A stretch of DNA of 64,000 bases from Propionibacteriales bacterium (GCA_026392465.1 JAPLCA010000026.1:1-64000); one strand, 5' to 3'. Positions 17,071 through 27,611 are shown, numbered from the stretch's first letter. Notes: generated by a model not told the origin, from the sequence alone. Program-made: numbers and translations.

Positions 17071-17745
17071 ATGAGCGACGGCAGGCGCGACTCGAGCGGC
17101 ACGTGGCAGCGCGACCACCCGTGGGCCGCGGTCTACGACCGGATCAGCGGCGACCCGCACCTCGGGGCGCTGCTGTGGCGGGTCGGCATGGGCTCGAGCG
17201 TCGAGGAGCTGCACCGTCGGGCGCGCCGCGAGCTCGCCGCCGTGCCTGCGGGCGGCACCGTGCTGGACCTGCCGTGCGGCGGCGGGGTGGTGCTGCGCGA
17301 CCTGCGGGCGGACCACGCCCTGCACTACGTGGCCGCCGACATCTCGCCCGCCATGCTCGAGCGGACGCGACGCGAGGCCGACCGGCTCGGCGTCGCGGCC
17401 GACGTCGAGACCCGCATGTCCGACGTGGAGCAGCTCGCCGACGCCGACGAGACGTACGACCTCGTGCTCACGTTCACGAGCCTGCACTGCTTCCCGGACC
17501 CCGAGGCCGCGGTGCACGAGCTGGCGCGGGTGCTGCGGCCCGGCGGACGACTCGTCGGGAGCGCCTTCTGCGTCGACGCTGGCCTGCTGTACCGGCCGGG
17601 GCACCGGATCGGGCGGGCTCTCGGCGTGCTCGGTCCGCCGGTGCGGGGCACCGAGGTGCGCGCCTGGCTCGGCGACGCCGGCCTCGTCGACGTCCGGCTC
17701 GACCGCGCCGGCGCGCTCACGTACTTCGAGGGCACCCGCGCCTGA
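17071..17745 (+). CDS. Class I SAM-dependent methyltransferase
   Basis: The 224-residue protein has a Methyltransf_11-type fold: SAM loop VLDLPCGGGVVLRDL (about 66), acidic end of strand 2 in VAADISPAML, then VLTFTSLHCFPDPE and a VLRPGGRLVGS post-motif. The substrate is unknown. A TATCGT hexamer lies 6 nt before the ATG, fitting leaderless transcription. It is divergent from the ligase gene, with 39 bp between start codons. Confidence 0.86.
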   Translation: MSDGRRDSSGTWQRDHPWAAVYDRISGDPHLGALLWRVGMGSSVEELHRRARRELAAVPAGGTVLDLPCGGGVVLRDLRADHALHYVAADISPAMLERTRREADRLGVAADVETRMSDVEQLADADETYDLVLTFTSLHCFPDPEAAVHELARVLRPGGRLVGSAFCVDAGLLYRPGHRIGRALGVLGPPVRGTEVRAWLGDAGLVDVRLDRAGALTYFEGTRA

Positions 17746-17818
17746 GCGGTCGGTGACGCGCGGCACGCCAGGGGATTCGGCGCGTCGCCCTCGGCGCCCG
17801 GTGCATAGAGTGGGCGCC

Positions 17819-20335
17819 ATGCCCGGAACGAACCTGACTCGTGAAGAAGCCACCGAACGCGCCAGCGTCATCTCGACCGACCACTACGTCGTCGAGCTCG
17901 ACCTGACCCAGGGCACGGAGAGGTTCGGGTCCGTCACCACCGTGCAGTTCGGCGCCGTCCCCGGCTCCGCCACGTTCGCCGACCTCGTGGACGGCGAGAT
18001 CGCCTCGATCACCCTGAACGGGACGTCGCTCGACCCCGCCACCTACGCCGACAGCCGCATCCCGCTGCCCGACCTGCAGGCCGAGAACGAGCTGCGCGTC
18101 GAGGCCACGTGCGCGTACTCCCACTCCGGCGAGGGGCTGCACCGCTTCGTCGACCCCGCCGACGAGCGCGTCTACCTCTACACGCAGTTCGAGGTGCCCG
18201 ACGCGCGCCGCGTGTTCACGACGTTCGAGCAGCCCGATCTGAAGGCCACCTTCGACTTCCGCGTGACCGCGCCGAGCCACTGGGCCGTCGTGTCCAACGC
18301 CCCGGTCGCCGAGACGGTCGAGGGCGAGGGCGGCGTCAGCACGCGCGTCTTCGAGACCACGAAGACGATGTCGACGTACATCACGGCGCTCGTCGCCGGC
18401 GAGTACCACGGCGTCACCGACGTCTACTCCGGCGAGTACGGCGACATCCCGCTGGGCGTCTGGTGCCGTCAGTCGCTCGTCGAGCACCTCGACGCCGACG
18501 ACATCCTCCTCGTCACCAAGCAGGGCTTCGCGTTCTTCGAGGACGCGTTCCAGATGGCGTACCCGTTCGTGAAGTACGACCAGCTGTTCGTGCCGGAGTA
18601 CAACATGGGCGCGATGGAGAACGCGGGCTGCGTGACGTTCCGCGACGAGATGATCTTCCGCAGCCGCCAGACGGTGGCCGCCTACGAGCAGCGCGCGAAC
18701 ACGATCCTGCACGAGATGGCGCACATGTGGTTCGGCGACCTCGTGACCATGAAGTGGTGGGACGACCTGTGGCTGAACGAGTCGTTCGCCGAGTTCGCGG
18801 CGCACCACTCCTCGGTCGAGGCGACGCGCTTCACCGACGCGTGGACCGGGTTCACGAACAACCGCAAGAACTGGGCCTACCGCCAGGACCAGCTGCCCTC
18901 GACGCACCCCATCGCCGCCGACAACTACGACCTGCACGCCGTCGAGGCGAACTTCGACGGCATCACCTACGCGAAGGGCGCGTCGAGCCTCAAGCAGCTC
19001 GTCGCGTGGGTCGGCGTCGAGGACTTCTTCGCCGGGCTGCGCGCCTACTTCAGCAAGCACGCGTACGGCAACACCACGCTGCAGGACCTGCTCACCGAGC
19101 TGGAGGCGGCGTCGGGCCGCGAGCTGGCGTCGTGGGCCGAGGAGTGGCTGCAGACGTCGGGCGTCAATACGCTGCGCGCCGACGCCGAGGTGGGCGAGGA
19201 CGGCACGTTCACGTCCTTCGCCGTCGAGCAGACCGCCATCGAGGCGTACCCGACGCTGCGTCGCCACCGGATCGCGATCGGCCTGTACGACGTCGTCGAC
19301 GGTCGCCTCGTGCGCACCGAGCGCGTCGAGACGGACGTCCGCGGTGAACGCACCGAGGTGCCCGAGCTGGTCGGCCTGCGCCGGCCGGCGCTCGTGCTGC
19401 TCAACGACGACGACCTCACCTACGCCAAGATCCGCCTCGACGAGCAGTCGTTCGCCTCGCTCGTGGAGCACGACATGGCGTTCGAGGAGTCGCTGCCCCG
19501 GGCGCTCTGCTGGGGGTCGGCCTGGGACATGACGCGCGACGCCGAGCTGTCGTCGACGGACTTCGTGTCGCTCGTGCTCGCGGGGATCGGCTCCGAGACC
19601 GACCTCACAGCCGTGTCCTCACTGCTGCGTCAGGGCCAGTCCGCCGTCAACCTGTACACGTCCGACGAGAAGCGTCCGCCCCTCGCGGAGCGCTGGGAGT
19701 CCGGGGTCCGGGCGCTCGCGGAGGCCGCCGAGCCCGGCAGCGACCACCAGCTGGCGTTCGTGCGCGGCTACGCGTCCGCGGCCACCAGCCCCGACCACCT
19801 GCGCACCCTGCTCTCGGACGGCCTGCCCGGGCTCGACGTCGACACCGACCTGCGGTGGACGCTCGTGACGGCGCTCGCACGTCTCGGTGCGGCCGACGAG
19901 GCGGAGATCGAGGCCGAGCTGGAGCGCGACCAGACCATCTCCGGCCGTGAGCGGGCCGCCGCGGCCCGCGCCGTCCGGCCCTCCTCCGAGGCCAAGGAGG
20001 CAGCCTGGCAGGCGGCGGTCGTCGACACGTCGACGCCCAACGAGACCCGCCGCCAGACCGCGTCGGCGTTCCAGGTGTCGGGCCAGGCCGACGTGCTCGA
20101 GCCGTTCGTCCAGCGCTACCTCGAGATGGCCGAGACGGTCATCGAGGACAAGGGCGTCTGGATCGGCCAGGTCGCGCTCGTCTACCTGTTCCCCCTCGCC
20201 AACCCCACGCAGGCCGCACTCGACGCCGTCGACGCCTGGCTGGGCTCCACCGAGGCCCCGGCCGCCGCGAAGCGCTACGTGTCCGAGGGGCGCGACGACC
20301 TCGCCCGCGCCCTCCGCGCCCGCGCGGCCAGCTGA
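17819..20335 (+). CDS. pepN: Aminopeptidase N (M1 zinc metallopeptidase)
   Basis: The 838-residue peptidase removes N-terminal residues from peptides. The exopeptidase motif GAMENAG is at about 263 and the zinc site HEMAHMWFGD at about 298, with the third ligand Glu in NESFAEF (about 320). The C-terminal ERAP1-like helical domain is complete. A TAGAGT hexamer lies 7 nt before the ATG. Next to a Rv2466c homologue in mycobacteria, here it is separated from it by the nitrate cluster. Confidence 0.96.
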   Translation: MPGTNLTREEATERASVISTDHYVVELDLTQGTERFGSVTTVQFGAVPGSATFADLVDGEIASITLNGTSLDPATYADSRIPLPDLQAENELRVEATCAYSHSGEGLHRFVDPADERVYLYTQFEVPDARRVFTTFEQPDLKATFDFRVTAPSHWAVVSNAPVAETVEGEGGVSTRVFETTKTMSTYITALVAGEYHGVTDVYSGEYGDIPLGVWCRQSLVEHLDADDILLVTKQGFAFFEDAFQMAYPFVKYDQLFVPEYNMGAMENAGCVTFRDEMIFRSRQTVAAYEQRANTILHEMAHMWFGDLVTMKWWDDLWLNESFAEFAAHHSSVEATRFTDAWTGFTNNRKNWAYRQDQLPSTHPIAADNYDLHAVEANFDGITYAKGASSLKQLVAWVGVEDFFAGLRAYFSKHAYGNTTLQDLLTELEAASGRELASWAEEWLQTSGVNTLRADAEVGEDGTFTSFAVEQTAIEAYPTLRRHRIAIGLYDVVDGRLVRTERVETDVRGERTEVPELVGLRRPALVLLNDDDLTYAKIRLDEQSFASLVEHDMAFEESLPRALCWGSAWDMTRDAELSSTDFVSLVLAGIGSETDLTAVSSLLRQGQSAVNLYTSDEKRPPLAERWESGVRALAEAAEPGSDHQLAFVRGYASAATSPDHLRTLLSDGLPGLDVDTDLRWTLVTALARLGAADEAEIEAELERDQTISGRERAAAARAVRPSSEAKEAAWQAAVVDTSTPNETRRQTASAFQVSGQADVLEPFVQRYLEMAETVIEDKGVWIGQVALVYLFPLANPTQAALDAVDAWLGSTEAPAAAKRYVSEGRDDLARALRARAAS

Positions 20336-20348
20336 CCTCGCCGCTGGG

Positions 20349-20494
20349 TGGAGATTCCCAGGTCGACCTGGGAATCTCCACCGAGCACGGGAATCTCAGG
20401 GAAGCGTGGAGACCTCTCCGTGCCTGGCTGAGATGTCCGTGCCTGGCCAGAGATTCTCGTGCCTAGCGAAGATTCCCAGGTCCGCCTGGGAATC
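20349..20494. repeat. Palindromic repeats downstream of pepN
   Basis: A perfect 32-bp palindrome at 20349-20380 has arms GGAGATTCCCAGGTC. A related dyad with 10-bp arms GATTCCCAGG lies at 20471-20494. Between them are copies of GTGCCTGGC/GTGCCTAGC and GGAATCTC-like words. It lies between convergent pepN and the small membrane protein, so it may work as a two-way terminator. There is no T-tract. Confidence 0.65.
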
Positions 20495-20556
20495 CCCCGC
20501 CCCACGACGCACGACGGCCGGCCCGTCCAGGACGAGCCGGCCGGGGTGGGGGTCGG

Positions 20557-20841
20557 TCAGTGGTGGTGCGCGGCCTCGTGGCCCGGCGCGACCTCGACGT
20601 CGGTCGACGGCGGCGGGGGCACGTAGTTGTTGCGGGCCGTGAGCAGGCCGAAGAGGGCGACGACGACGAAGAGGCCGACCGTGCCGCCGCCGACCAGCAG
20701 GATCCACTCGAGCGTGCTGCGCTCCGGCGGGGCCGGCCAGGCCTCGGAGGCCGGCGAGTCGGCCCAGGCCGTGGCAGAGGTCGTGCCGAGCACCACGAGC
20801 GTGGAGACGACGACGGCGAGGATGCGCGCGGGAGCCTTCAT
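20557..20841 (-). CDS. Small secreted/membrane protein of unknown function
   Basis: The 94-residue protein starts with a signal-peptide-like segment (ILAVVVSTLVVLGTTSATAWA), followed by a short linker and a second hydrophobic segment (WILLVGGGTVGLFVVVALFG, about 46-65). The tail is Pro-rich and ends in HEAAHHH, which could bind metal. No family recognised. TACGAT lies 6 nt before the ATG. It is divergent from mscS. Confidence 0.65.
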   Translation of the reverse strand: MKAPARILAVVVSTLVVLGTTSATAWADSPASEAWPAPPERSTLEWILLVGGGTVGLFVVVALFGLLTARNNYVPPPPSTDVEVAPGHEAAHHH

Positions 20842-20885
20842 GGGGTCATCGTATCGCCCCTGGCCCCGCCCGTAGGCTGGTGACC

Positions 20886-21797
20886 ATGCTGAGCCTGGAC
20901 GTGAACCTGCCGTCGGCCTGGACCGGCGACCGGCTGATGGAGAGCGGGACGCAGATCCTCGTGATCCTCCTCGTGGCGATGGTGGTCCGCTGGGTCACCC
21001 GCCGCGCGATCCGTCGGGTCGTCAAACGAGCCGGCGAGGGCCAGGTCCCCGACGCCCTCGCCAACAGCCGCGCCGGAGCGCTGCTCTCGGACCTGCGACC
21101 CGGGTCCGGCGAGCGCCGCAAGCAGCGTGCCCAGGCCATGGGCGACCTGCTGAGCTCGATCGTCGGCCTCGTGATCGCCGGCGTCGCCTTCGTCATGGTG
21201 CTCGGCGTCGTCGGCGTGCCGATCGCCCCGCTGCTCACCAGCGCCGGCATCCTCGGCGTCGCGCTCGGCTTCGGCGCGCAGACGCTCGTCAAGGACTACC
21301 TCGCCGGAGTCTCGATGATCCTCGAGGACCAGTACGGCGTCGGCGACTCCGTCGACCTCGGCGAGGCGAGCGGCACGGTCGAGGCCGTCGGCCTGCGCGT
21401 CACCCGCCTGCGCGACGTCAACGGCACCGTCTGGTACGTCCGCAACGGCGAGATCCTCCGGGTCGGCAACCAGAGCCAGAACTGGGCCCGCACGGTCCTC
21501 GACGTCACCGTCGACTACGACTCCGACCTCGACGAGGTGCAGGCGATCCTCGCCGAGGAGGCCGAGTCGATGTACCGCGAGGACCGCTTCGCCGGCGTCA
21601 TCATCGAGGAGCCCGAGGTGTGGGGCGTGGAGCGCTTCGACAAGGACGGCGTGGTCGTGCGCGTCGTGCTCAAGACCGCGCCGCTGCAGCAGTGGCTCGT
21701 GGCCCGCACGCTGCGCCAGCGCGTCAAGCGTCGCTTCGACAAGGCCGGCATCCGCATCCCATCCAGCGCGATCCCCGCCGAGAGGCCCGCCCCGTGA
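20886..21797 (+). CDS. mscS: Small-conductance mechanosensitive channel (MscS family)
   Basis: The 303-residue protein has a first membrane helix (ILVILLVAMVVRWVT), a second (IVGLVIAGVAFVMVLGVVG) and the pore helix with the Gly/Ala pattern SAGILGVALGFGAQTLVKD, followed by the beta domain (YGVGDSVDLGEASGTVEAVG). It would open under hypo-osmotic stress. I chose ATG at 20886 because TAGGCT lies 7 nt upstream; GTG at 20880 is in frame. Its stop overlaps the globin start. Confidence 0.9.
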   Translation: MLSLDVNLPSAWTGDRLMESGTQILVILLVAMVVRWVTRRAIRRVVKRAGEGQVPDALANSRAGALLSDLRPGSGERRKQRAQAMGDLLSSIVGLVIAGVAFVMVLGVVGVPIAPLLTSAGILGVALGFGAQTLVKDYLAGVSMILEDQYGVGDSVDLGEASGTVEAVGLRVTRLRDVNGTVWYVRNGEILRVGNQSQNWARTVLDVTVDYDSDLDEVQAILAEEAESMYREDRFAGVIIEEPEVWGVERFDKDGVVVRVVLKTAPLQQWLVARTLRQRVKRRFDKAGIRIPSSAIPAERPAP

Positions 21798-22186
21798 GCA
21801 CCACCTTCTACGAGGAGATCGGCGGCCGCGCCACGATCGAGCGGATCGTCGACGTGTTCTACGCCGGCGTGGCCACCGACGCCCTCCTGCGCCCCATGTA
21901 CCCGGAGGAGGACCTCGCGCCGGCGGCCGAGCGCTTCACCCTGTTCCTCGAGCAGTACTGGGGTGGCCCGACGACGTACAGCGAGACCCGCGGCCACCCG
22001 CGCCTGCGCATGCGCCACGCGCCCTTCGCGGTCACGATGGCCGCCCGCGACCGCTGGCTGCACCACTTCCGCGCGGGCCTGGACGCCGTCGACCTCACGC
22101 CCGAGCAGGACGCGCAGTTCTGGGCCTACGTGCAGCACGCCGCGACGTTCATGGTGAACACCGCCGACGACGCGCCCGTCAGCTGA
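21794..22186 (+). CDS. glbO: Group II truncated haemoglobin (GlbO/trHbO)
   Basis: The 130-residue group II globin starts TTFYEEIGGRATIERIV and carries FLEQYWGGPTTYSETRGHP, the typical group II segment. The proximal His is in MRHAPFAV (about 75) and the G8 Trp in DRWLHHF. It binds oxygen and probably handles oxidants or NO. The GTG start overlaps mscS by 4 bp. It is convergent with the thioesterase, overlapping it by 8 bp. Confidence 0.94.
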   Translation: MSTTFYEEIGGRATIERIVDVFYAGVATDALLRPMYPEEDLAPAAERFTLFLEQYWGGPTTYSETRGHPRLRMRHAPFAVTMAARDRWLHHFRAGLDAVDLTPEQDAQFWAYVQHAATFMVNTADDAPVS

Positions 22187-22895
22187 GCTGCGCCTCCAGC
22201 ACGGCGCGTTCCTCCGCACCGAGCACGCGCGACGTCTGCGTCTCCAGGTCGAACCCGACGAGCACGGCGTCGGCACGACCCCGGCGTCCGTCGTCGAAGA
22301 GCGTGGTCACGGTAAACGACGACCGCCCGACCCGGGTGACGGTGCTGCGGGCCGGGACCGTCGCCGTCCCCCACGTGAACGGACCGCCGCGCTGCACGTC
22401 GACGCGCGCGACCACGTACCGACCGCTGCCGGCCGTGCCGGCCACCCGGACGACGGACACGATGCGCGCCTCCTGGGCGAACTCGAAGAGCGCCTCGACC
22501 GTCACGTCGCCGTCGGGTCCGAGGTCGCTGCGGCGCACCCTCAGGTCGTAGGTCTCCCCCGAGGCCCCGAGGTCGAGGTCGGGCAGCGGCTCGTCGTGCC
22601 ACGTCGCGCGGGCGAACGGCGTCGTCGCCGTGGCCGGCGCGATCTCCTGCACCAGGCGCTCGCCGTCGTCGACGGACGTGACGCGCACGGGGGTGCTGCT
22701 CAGCAGCAGCGGCCGCAGGTACTCCACCGACACCGTCCGCGCCGGTCGGTCCCGCAGGTCGCCGTCGGCCACGTGCACCGCCCGCGCCTCGGCGGCGTAG
22801 TCGACGTACGTGACGTTGTTGACGTGCCCCAGCTGGTCCAGGTCGGCCCAGCGCATCGGCAGGTCGTGGACGAGGGGCGTGGTCGGCTCGGGCAC
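22179..22895 (-). CDS. Acyl-CoA thioesterase, double hotdog
   Basis: The 238-residue protein has two hotdog domains. The first holds the 4HBT-type signature DQLGHVNNVTYVDYAAEA (about 19-36), with the catalytic Asp in that region; the second (about 120-238) holds EFAQEARIVSVVRV. It resembles the Rv2475c type of actinobacterial thioesterase that follows glbO in mycobacteria. Substrate length is unknown. It is transcribed away from the carboxylase operon promoter but in the same direction, 12 bp after the biotin protein's neighbourhood. Confidence 0.82.
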   Translation of the reverse strand: MPEPTTPLVHDLPMRWADLDQLGHVNNVTYVDYAAEARAVHVADGDLRDRPARTVSVEYLRPLLLSSTPVRVTSVDDGERLVQEIAPATATTPFARATWHDEPLPDLDLGASGETYDLRVRRSDLGPDGDVTVEALFEFAQEARIVSVVRVAGTAGSGRYVVARVDVQRGGPFTWGTATVPARSTVTRVGRSSFTVTTLFDDGRRGRADAVLVGFDLETQTSRVLGAEERAVLEAQLS

Positions 22896-22907
22896 CCGAG
22901 CATGCTC

Positions 22908-23158
22908 TCAGACCGCTGCGGGGGCCTCGTCCTGGGTGGCGATGACGACGAGGGCGTCGCCCTCCTGGACGATCTGCCCCTCGGCGACGAGCACCTCGGC
23001 CACCGTGCCGGTGGCGGGCGCGTGCACGGGCAGCTCCATCTTCATCGACTCGAGCACGGCGAGGATGTCGCCCTCCCGCACCTGCGCGCCGACCTCGGTG
23101 ACGAGCTTCCAGACGTTCGAGACGATGTCGGCGGTCGCCGTCGCCGTGGTCGCGGCGC

Positions 23159-23162
<4 letters not shown>
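22908..23162 (-). CDS. Stand-alone biotinyl carrier protein of acyl-CoA carboxylase
   Basis: The 84-residue protein is a single biotinyl/lipoyl domain with the biotinylation motif LESMKMELPV (Lys about 42). It resembles the small actinobacterial carrier of the TB7.3 type. The ATG overlaps the stop of the carboxyltransferase gene by 4 bp (ATGA), so the two are coupled. No biotin carboxylase gene is in the window, so the full enzyme needs a subunit from elsewhere. Confidence 0.88.
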
Positions 23163-24694
<1,532 letters not shown>

Positions 24695-24710
24695 GCGATC
24701 TCCTGAAACA

Positions 24711-24753
24711 TGAGGGTTTCCTCAACCTTACCCCAAAGCCGAGGGATTCCTCA
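24711..24753. promoter_or_regulatory. Paired operator in the carboxylase promoter (shared with fas)
   Basis: Two dyads of the form TGAGG-N4-CCTCA: TGAGGGTTTCCTCA at 24711-24724 and CGAGGGATTCCTCA at 24740-24753. Read on the minus strand, TAAGGT (possible -10) leads straight into the first dyad, just as TAAACT does at fas. This points to one repressor or activator acting at both promoters, by analogy with FasR-type control. Confidence 0.72.
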
Positions 24754-24852
24754 TCTTCTGTGACTCACCTCGCGCGTCGTCGCGCCGTCGTGGTGGCGCC
24801 GCGGTCGGGCCCTGGCCGCGACGAGCGCCGTGCGCTACCGTGAGCGCAGACC

Positions 24853-24866
24853 TAAGCAAGCGCTTA
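24853..24866. promoter_or_regulatory. 14-bp TetR-type operator before the SDR gene
   Basis: TAAGCAAGCGCTTA has 5-bp arms TAAGC/GCTTA. Its exact reverse complement occurs at 41982-41995 between the acyl-CoA dehydrogenase operon and a divergent TetR gene. It lies 15 bp before the SDR ATG. Confidence 0.75.
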
Positions 24867-24881
24867 CCTCAGGAGAACTGC

Positions 24882-25640
24882 ATGAGCGAGAACCGCCGCA
24901 CCGCCCTCGTCACCGGAGCCGCCCAGGGCATCTGTGCCGCCGTGGCCCAGCGCCTGGCCGCCGACGGCTTGGCCGTCGCCGTCGTCGACCTCGACGAGAA
25001 CGCCTGCTCCGGCACCGTCGAGGCCATCACCGCGGCCGGTGGCACGGCCCTCGCGGTCGGTGCCGACGTCTCCGACCCCGCCGCGGTCGACGCCGCCGTC
25101 GAACGGATCACCGCCGAGCTCGGCGGCCCGACCGTCGTCGTCAACAACGCCGGCATCATCCGCGACAACCTGCTCTTCAAGATGACCGTCGAGGACTGGG
25201 ACGCCGTCATGGCCGTCCACCTGCGCGGCTCCTTCAACACGGTCAAGGCCACCCAGAAGCACATGGTCGAGGCGAAGTTCGGCCGCATCGTCAACCTCTC
25301 GAGCACCTCCGCGCTCGGCAACCGCGGCCAGGCGAACTACTCCGCCGCCAAGGCCGGTCTGCAGGGCTACACCAAGACCCTCGCCATCGAGCTGGGCAAG
25401 TTCGGCGTGACGGCCAACGCGATCGCCCCCGGCTTCATCCAGACCCACATGACGGCCGCCACCGCGGAGCGCATCGGCGTCCCGTTCGACGACTTCATCA
25501 CGTTCTCCGCCGAGCAGATCCCCGTCCAGCGCGTCGGCCAGCCCGAGGACATCGCGCACACCGCGTCGTTCCTCGTCAGCGAGGGCGCCGGCTTCGTGTC
25601 GGGCCAGGTCATCTACGTCGCCGGCGGACCGAAGGACTGA
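24882..25640 (+). CDS. FabG-like short-chain dehydrogenase/reductase
   Basis: The 252-residue classical SDR resembles 3-oxoacyl-(ACP/CoA) reductases. It has the cofactor loop TGAAQGICAA, NNAG (about 88), and the catalytic Ser/Tyr/Lys in LSSTSALGNRGQANYSAAKAG. The last Gly of the usual TGxxxGIG is Cys, a small departure. AGGAG precedes the ATG at good spacing. Since FAS-I already has a ketoreductase, a role in beta-oxidation of an acyl substrate fits better, in line with the shared operator upstream and the phosphotransferase gene 7 bp downstream. Confidence 0.87.
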   Translation: MSENRRTALVTGAAQGICAAVAQRLAADGLAVAVVDLDENACSGTVEAITAAGGTALAVGADVSDPAAVDAAVERITAELGGPTVVVNNAGIIRDNLLFKMTVEDWDAVMAVHLRGSFNTVKATQKHMVEAKFGRIVNLSSTSALGNRGQANYSAAKAGLQGYTKTLAIELGKFGVTANAIAPGFIQTHMTAATAERIGVPFDDFITFSAEQIPVQRVGQPEDIAHTASFLVSEGAGFVSGQVIYVAGGPKD

Positions 25641-25647
25641 CCCGACC

Positions 25648-26676
25648 GTGAGCACGCCAGAGGGACTCGACCTCGACGCCTTCGCGCGCTGGCTCGACGA
25701 GCAGGCCCCCGGCCTGCTCGTCGGCCCGCTCGAGGCGTCGCTCATCACCGGCGGCAAGTCGAACCTGACGTACGCCGTCACCGACGGACGACGTGACGTC
25801 ATCGTCCGCCGGCCGCCCCTCGGTCACGTGCTCGCCACGGCCCACGACATGGCCCGTGAGCACCGCGTCATCACCGCGCTCGCCGACACCGCGGTCCCCG
25901 TGCCCGCCACCTACGGGCTCTGCCAGGACGACACGGTCCTCGGTGCGCCGTTCTACGTGATGGAGCGGGTCGTCGGCACGCCGTTCGCGCGCGCGTCGGA
26001 CCTCGCCGCGCTCGGCGAGCAGCGGGTGCGGACCATCACCGAGCGCATGGTCGACGTGCTCGCCGACCTGCACGCCGTCGTGCCCGAGCAGGTCGAGCTC
26101 GGCGACTTCGGCCGTCCCGACGGCTACCTCGAACGTCAGGTGCGGCGCTGGAAGAAGCAGCTCGACGCGTCGCGCAGCCGGGACCTCCCAGGCATGGACG
26201 AGCTGATCGCGCGGCTCGACGCGTCGATCCCCACGTCGGGCGAGGGCACGGTCGTGCACGGCGACTACCGGCTCGACAACCTGCTCGTCGACGCGAGCCC
26301 CGAGTGCGGCGACCGGGTGACCGCGGTGCTCGACTGGGAGATGAGCACGCTCGGCGACCCGCTCACCGACGTCGCCGTCCTGCTCGCCTACCAGCAGCTC
26401 GCCGAGGCGGCCGGCGACGCCGCGGCCGGTCTGGTGACCGACGCCGCCCAGGCGCCCGGGTACCTGTCGCGCGAGGAGGTGCTCGCGCGCTACGCGCAGC
26501 GGTCGGGACGCGACGTCTCCGACATCGACTTCCACCTCGCGCTCGCCTTCTTCAAGCTCGCGGTGATCCTCGAGGGCATCCACTTCCGCCACAGCCACGG
26601 CCAGACCCTGGGCGCCGGCTTCGACGGCATCGGCGACCTCATCGAACCGCTCATCCAGGCCGGGCTGCGAGCCTGA
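25648..26676 (+). CDS. APH-family phosphotransferase (ACAD10-like kinase domain)
   Basis: The 342-residue protein has an aminoglycoside-phosphotransferase/kinase fold: glycine loop in ITGGKSNLTYAV, catalytic VVHGDYRLDNLLVD (about 208-221) and metal-binding VLDWEMSTLGDPLTD. Homologues sit with acyl-CoA dehydrogenases and are thought to phosphorylate hydroxyacyl substrates in 4-hydroxy acid breakdown (ACAD10/11 logic). Drug resistance is unlikely in this setting. GTG at 25648, 7 bp after the SDR, implies an operon. Confidence 0.85.
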   Translation: MSTPEGLDLDAFARWLDEQAPGLLVGPLEASLITGGKSNLTYAVTDGRRDVIVRRPPLGHVLATAHDMAREHRVITALADTAVPVPATYGLCQDDTVLGAPFYVMERVVGTPFARASDLAALGEQRVRTITERMVDVLADLHAVVPEQVELGDFGRPDGYLERQVRRWKKQLDASRSRDLPGMDELIARLDASIPTSGEGTVVHGDYRLDNLLVDASPECGDRVTAVLDWEMSTLGDPLTDVAVLLAYQQLAEAAGDAAAGLVTDAAQAPGYLSREEVLARYAQRSGRDVSDIDFHLALAFFKLAVILEGIHFRHSHGQTLGAGFDGIGDLIEPLIQAGLRA

Positions 26677-26784
26677 GCGGCCGCTCCCCCGCGTCGTCGG
26701 CGGCGGGAGGCGGCAGGTGACTCGCGAGTAGGTCACGGCCGGGAACGCTCTCGCCGGCTCGCCGCGTCCCCTAGGGTGGGCCGC

Positions 26785-27408
26785 GTGACCGCCGAGATCC
26801 TCGAGCCCCGACGTCGCCCCACGCAGGAGCGCAGTCGGGCCAAGTTCGAGCTGCTGCTGCGCACCGCGCGCGAGCTGCTGCTCGACGTCGGGTTCGAGTC
26901 GTTCACCTGCGAGGAGGTCTCGCAGCGCGCCGGACTGCCGACCGGCACCCTCTACCAGTACTTCGCGAACAAGTACGTGATCGTCTGCGAGCTCGACCGC
27001 CAGGACGCCGTCGCCGTGCACGAGGAGCTCACCCGGTTCTCGGAGATGATCCCGTCCCTGGACTGGCTGCGCTTCCTCGACCGGATGATCGACCACATGG
27101 CGAGCCTGTGGTCCGACGACCCGTCGCGTCGCGCGGTGTGGCTGGCCGTGCAGTCGACCCCCGCGACCCGCGCGACCGCCGCCGTGACCGAGCGCGAGCT
27201 GGCCGCCGCCGTCGCCCGCTTCCTCGCCCCCCTCACCCCGGGCACGCCGCGCGAACGTCGCCAGATCATGGCCGAGGTGCTCGTGCACGTCACCTACTCG
27301 ATGCTGAACTTCTCCGTCCGCGACGGCCAGGGTCACGCCGAGGCCGTCATCGAGCTCAAGCGCCTCCTCGCCTCCTACCTCCTCGCCTCCGAGCCCGACC
27401 CCCGCTGA
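26785..27408 (+). CDS. TetR-family transcriptional regulator
   Basis: The 207-residue protein has a helix-turn-helix at about 24-60 (FTCEEVSQRAGLPTGTLYQYF region) and a helical ligand domain. GTG at 26785 is favoured because TAGGGT (26772-26777) lies 7 nt upstream; GTG 26776 is in frame but within that hexamer. No dyad is obvious at its own promoter, so its targets are unknown. It ends exactly where the left inverted repeat of the next cassette begins. Confidence 0.84.
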   Translation: MTAEILEPRRRPTQERSRAKFELLLRTARELLLDVGFESFTCEEVSQRAGLPTGTLYQYFANKYVIVCELDRQDAVAVHEELTRFSEMIPSLDWLRFLDRMIDHMASLWSDDPSRRAVWLAVQSTPATRATAAVTERELAAAVARFLAPLTPGTPRERRQIMAEVLVHVTYSMLNFSVRDGQGHAEAVIELKRLLASYLLASEPDPR

Positions 27409-27495
27409 CCCCCTCCCACCCTTTGGGTTGGGCCCAACCCAAAGGGTGGCTCCCCTACCCAGCGTTGGGTGGGGACGCACCCGTGGGGGTGGGGC
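27406..27495. repeat. Left 90-bp inverted repeat of a gene cassette
   Basis: This arm begins with the TGA of the TetR gene (TGACCCCC) and contains a perfect 32-bp palindrome at 27417-27448 with arms CACCCTTTGGGTTGGG. It is about 85% identical, without gaps, to the reverse complement of 28619-28708. The palindrome may terminate the TetR transcript. Confidence 0.78.
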
Positions 27496-27611
27496 GACGC
27501 AGATCCCAGCCGACGTGCCCTCGTCCACAGCCCTGTCAGGGAGGGGGCCGCCGTCCACAGGACGGAGTGCGACCCTGGCTGGCCCCGGTGTCGGGGGCGT
27601 TCGCTCGTCCT

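Noticed and set aside
25648-26676. Aminoglycoside resistance kinase
   Set aside because: The operon and operator context with an SDR and beta-oxidation genes fit the ACAD10-like group better.
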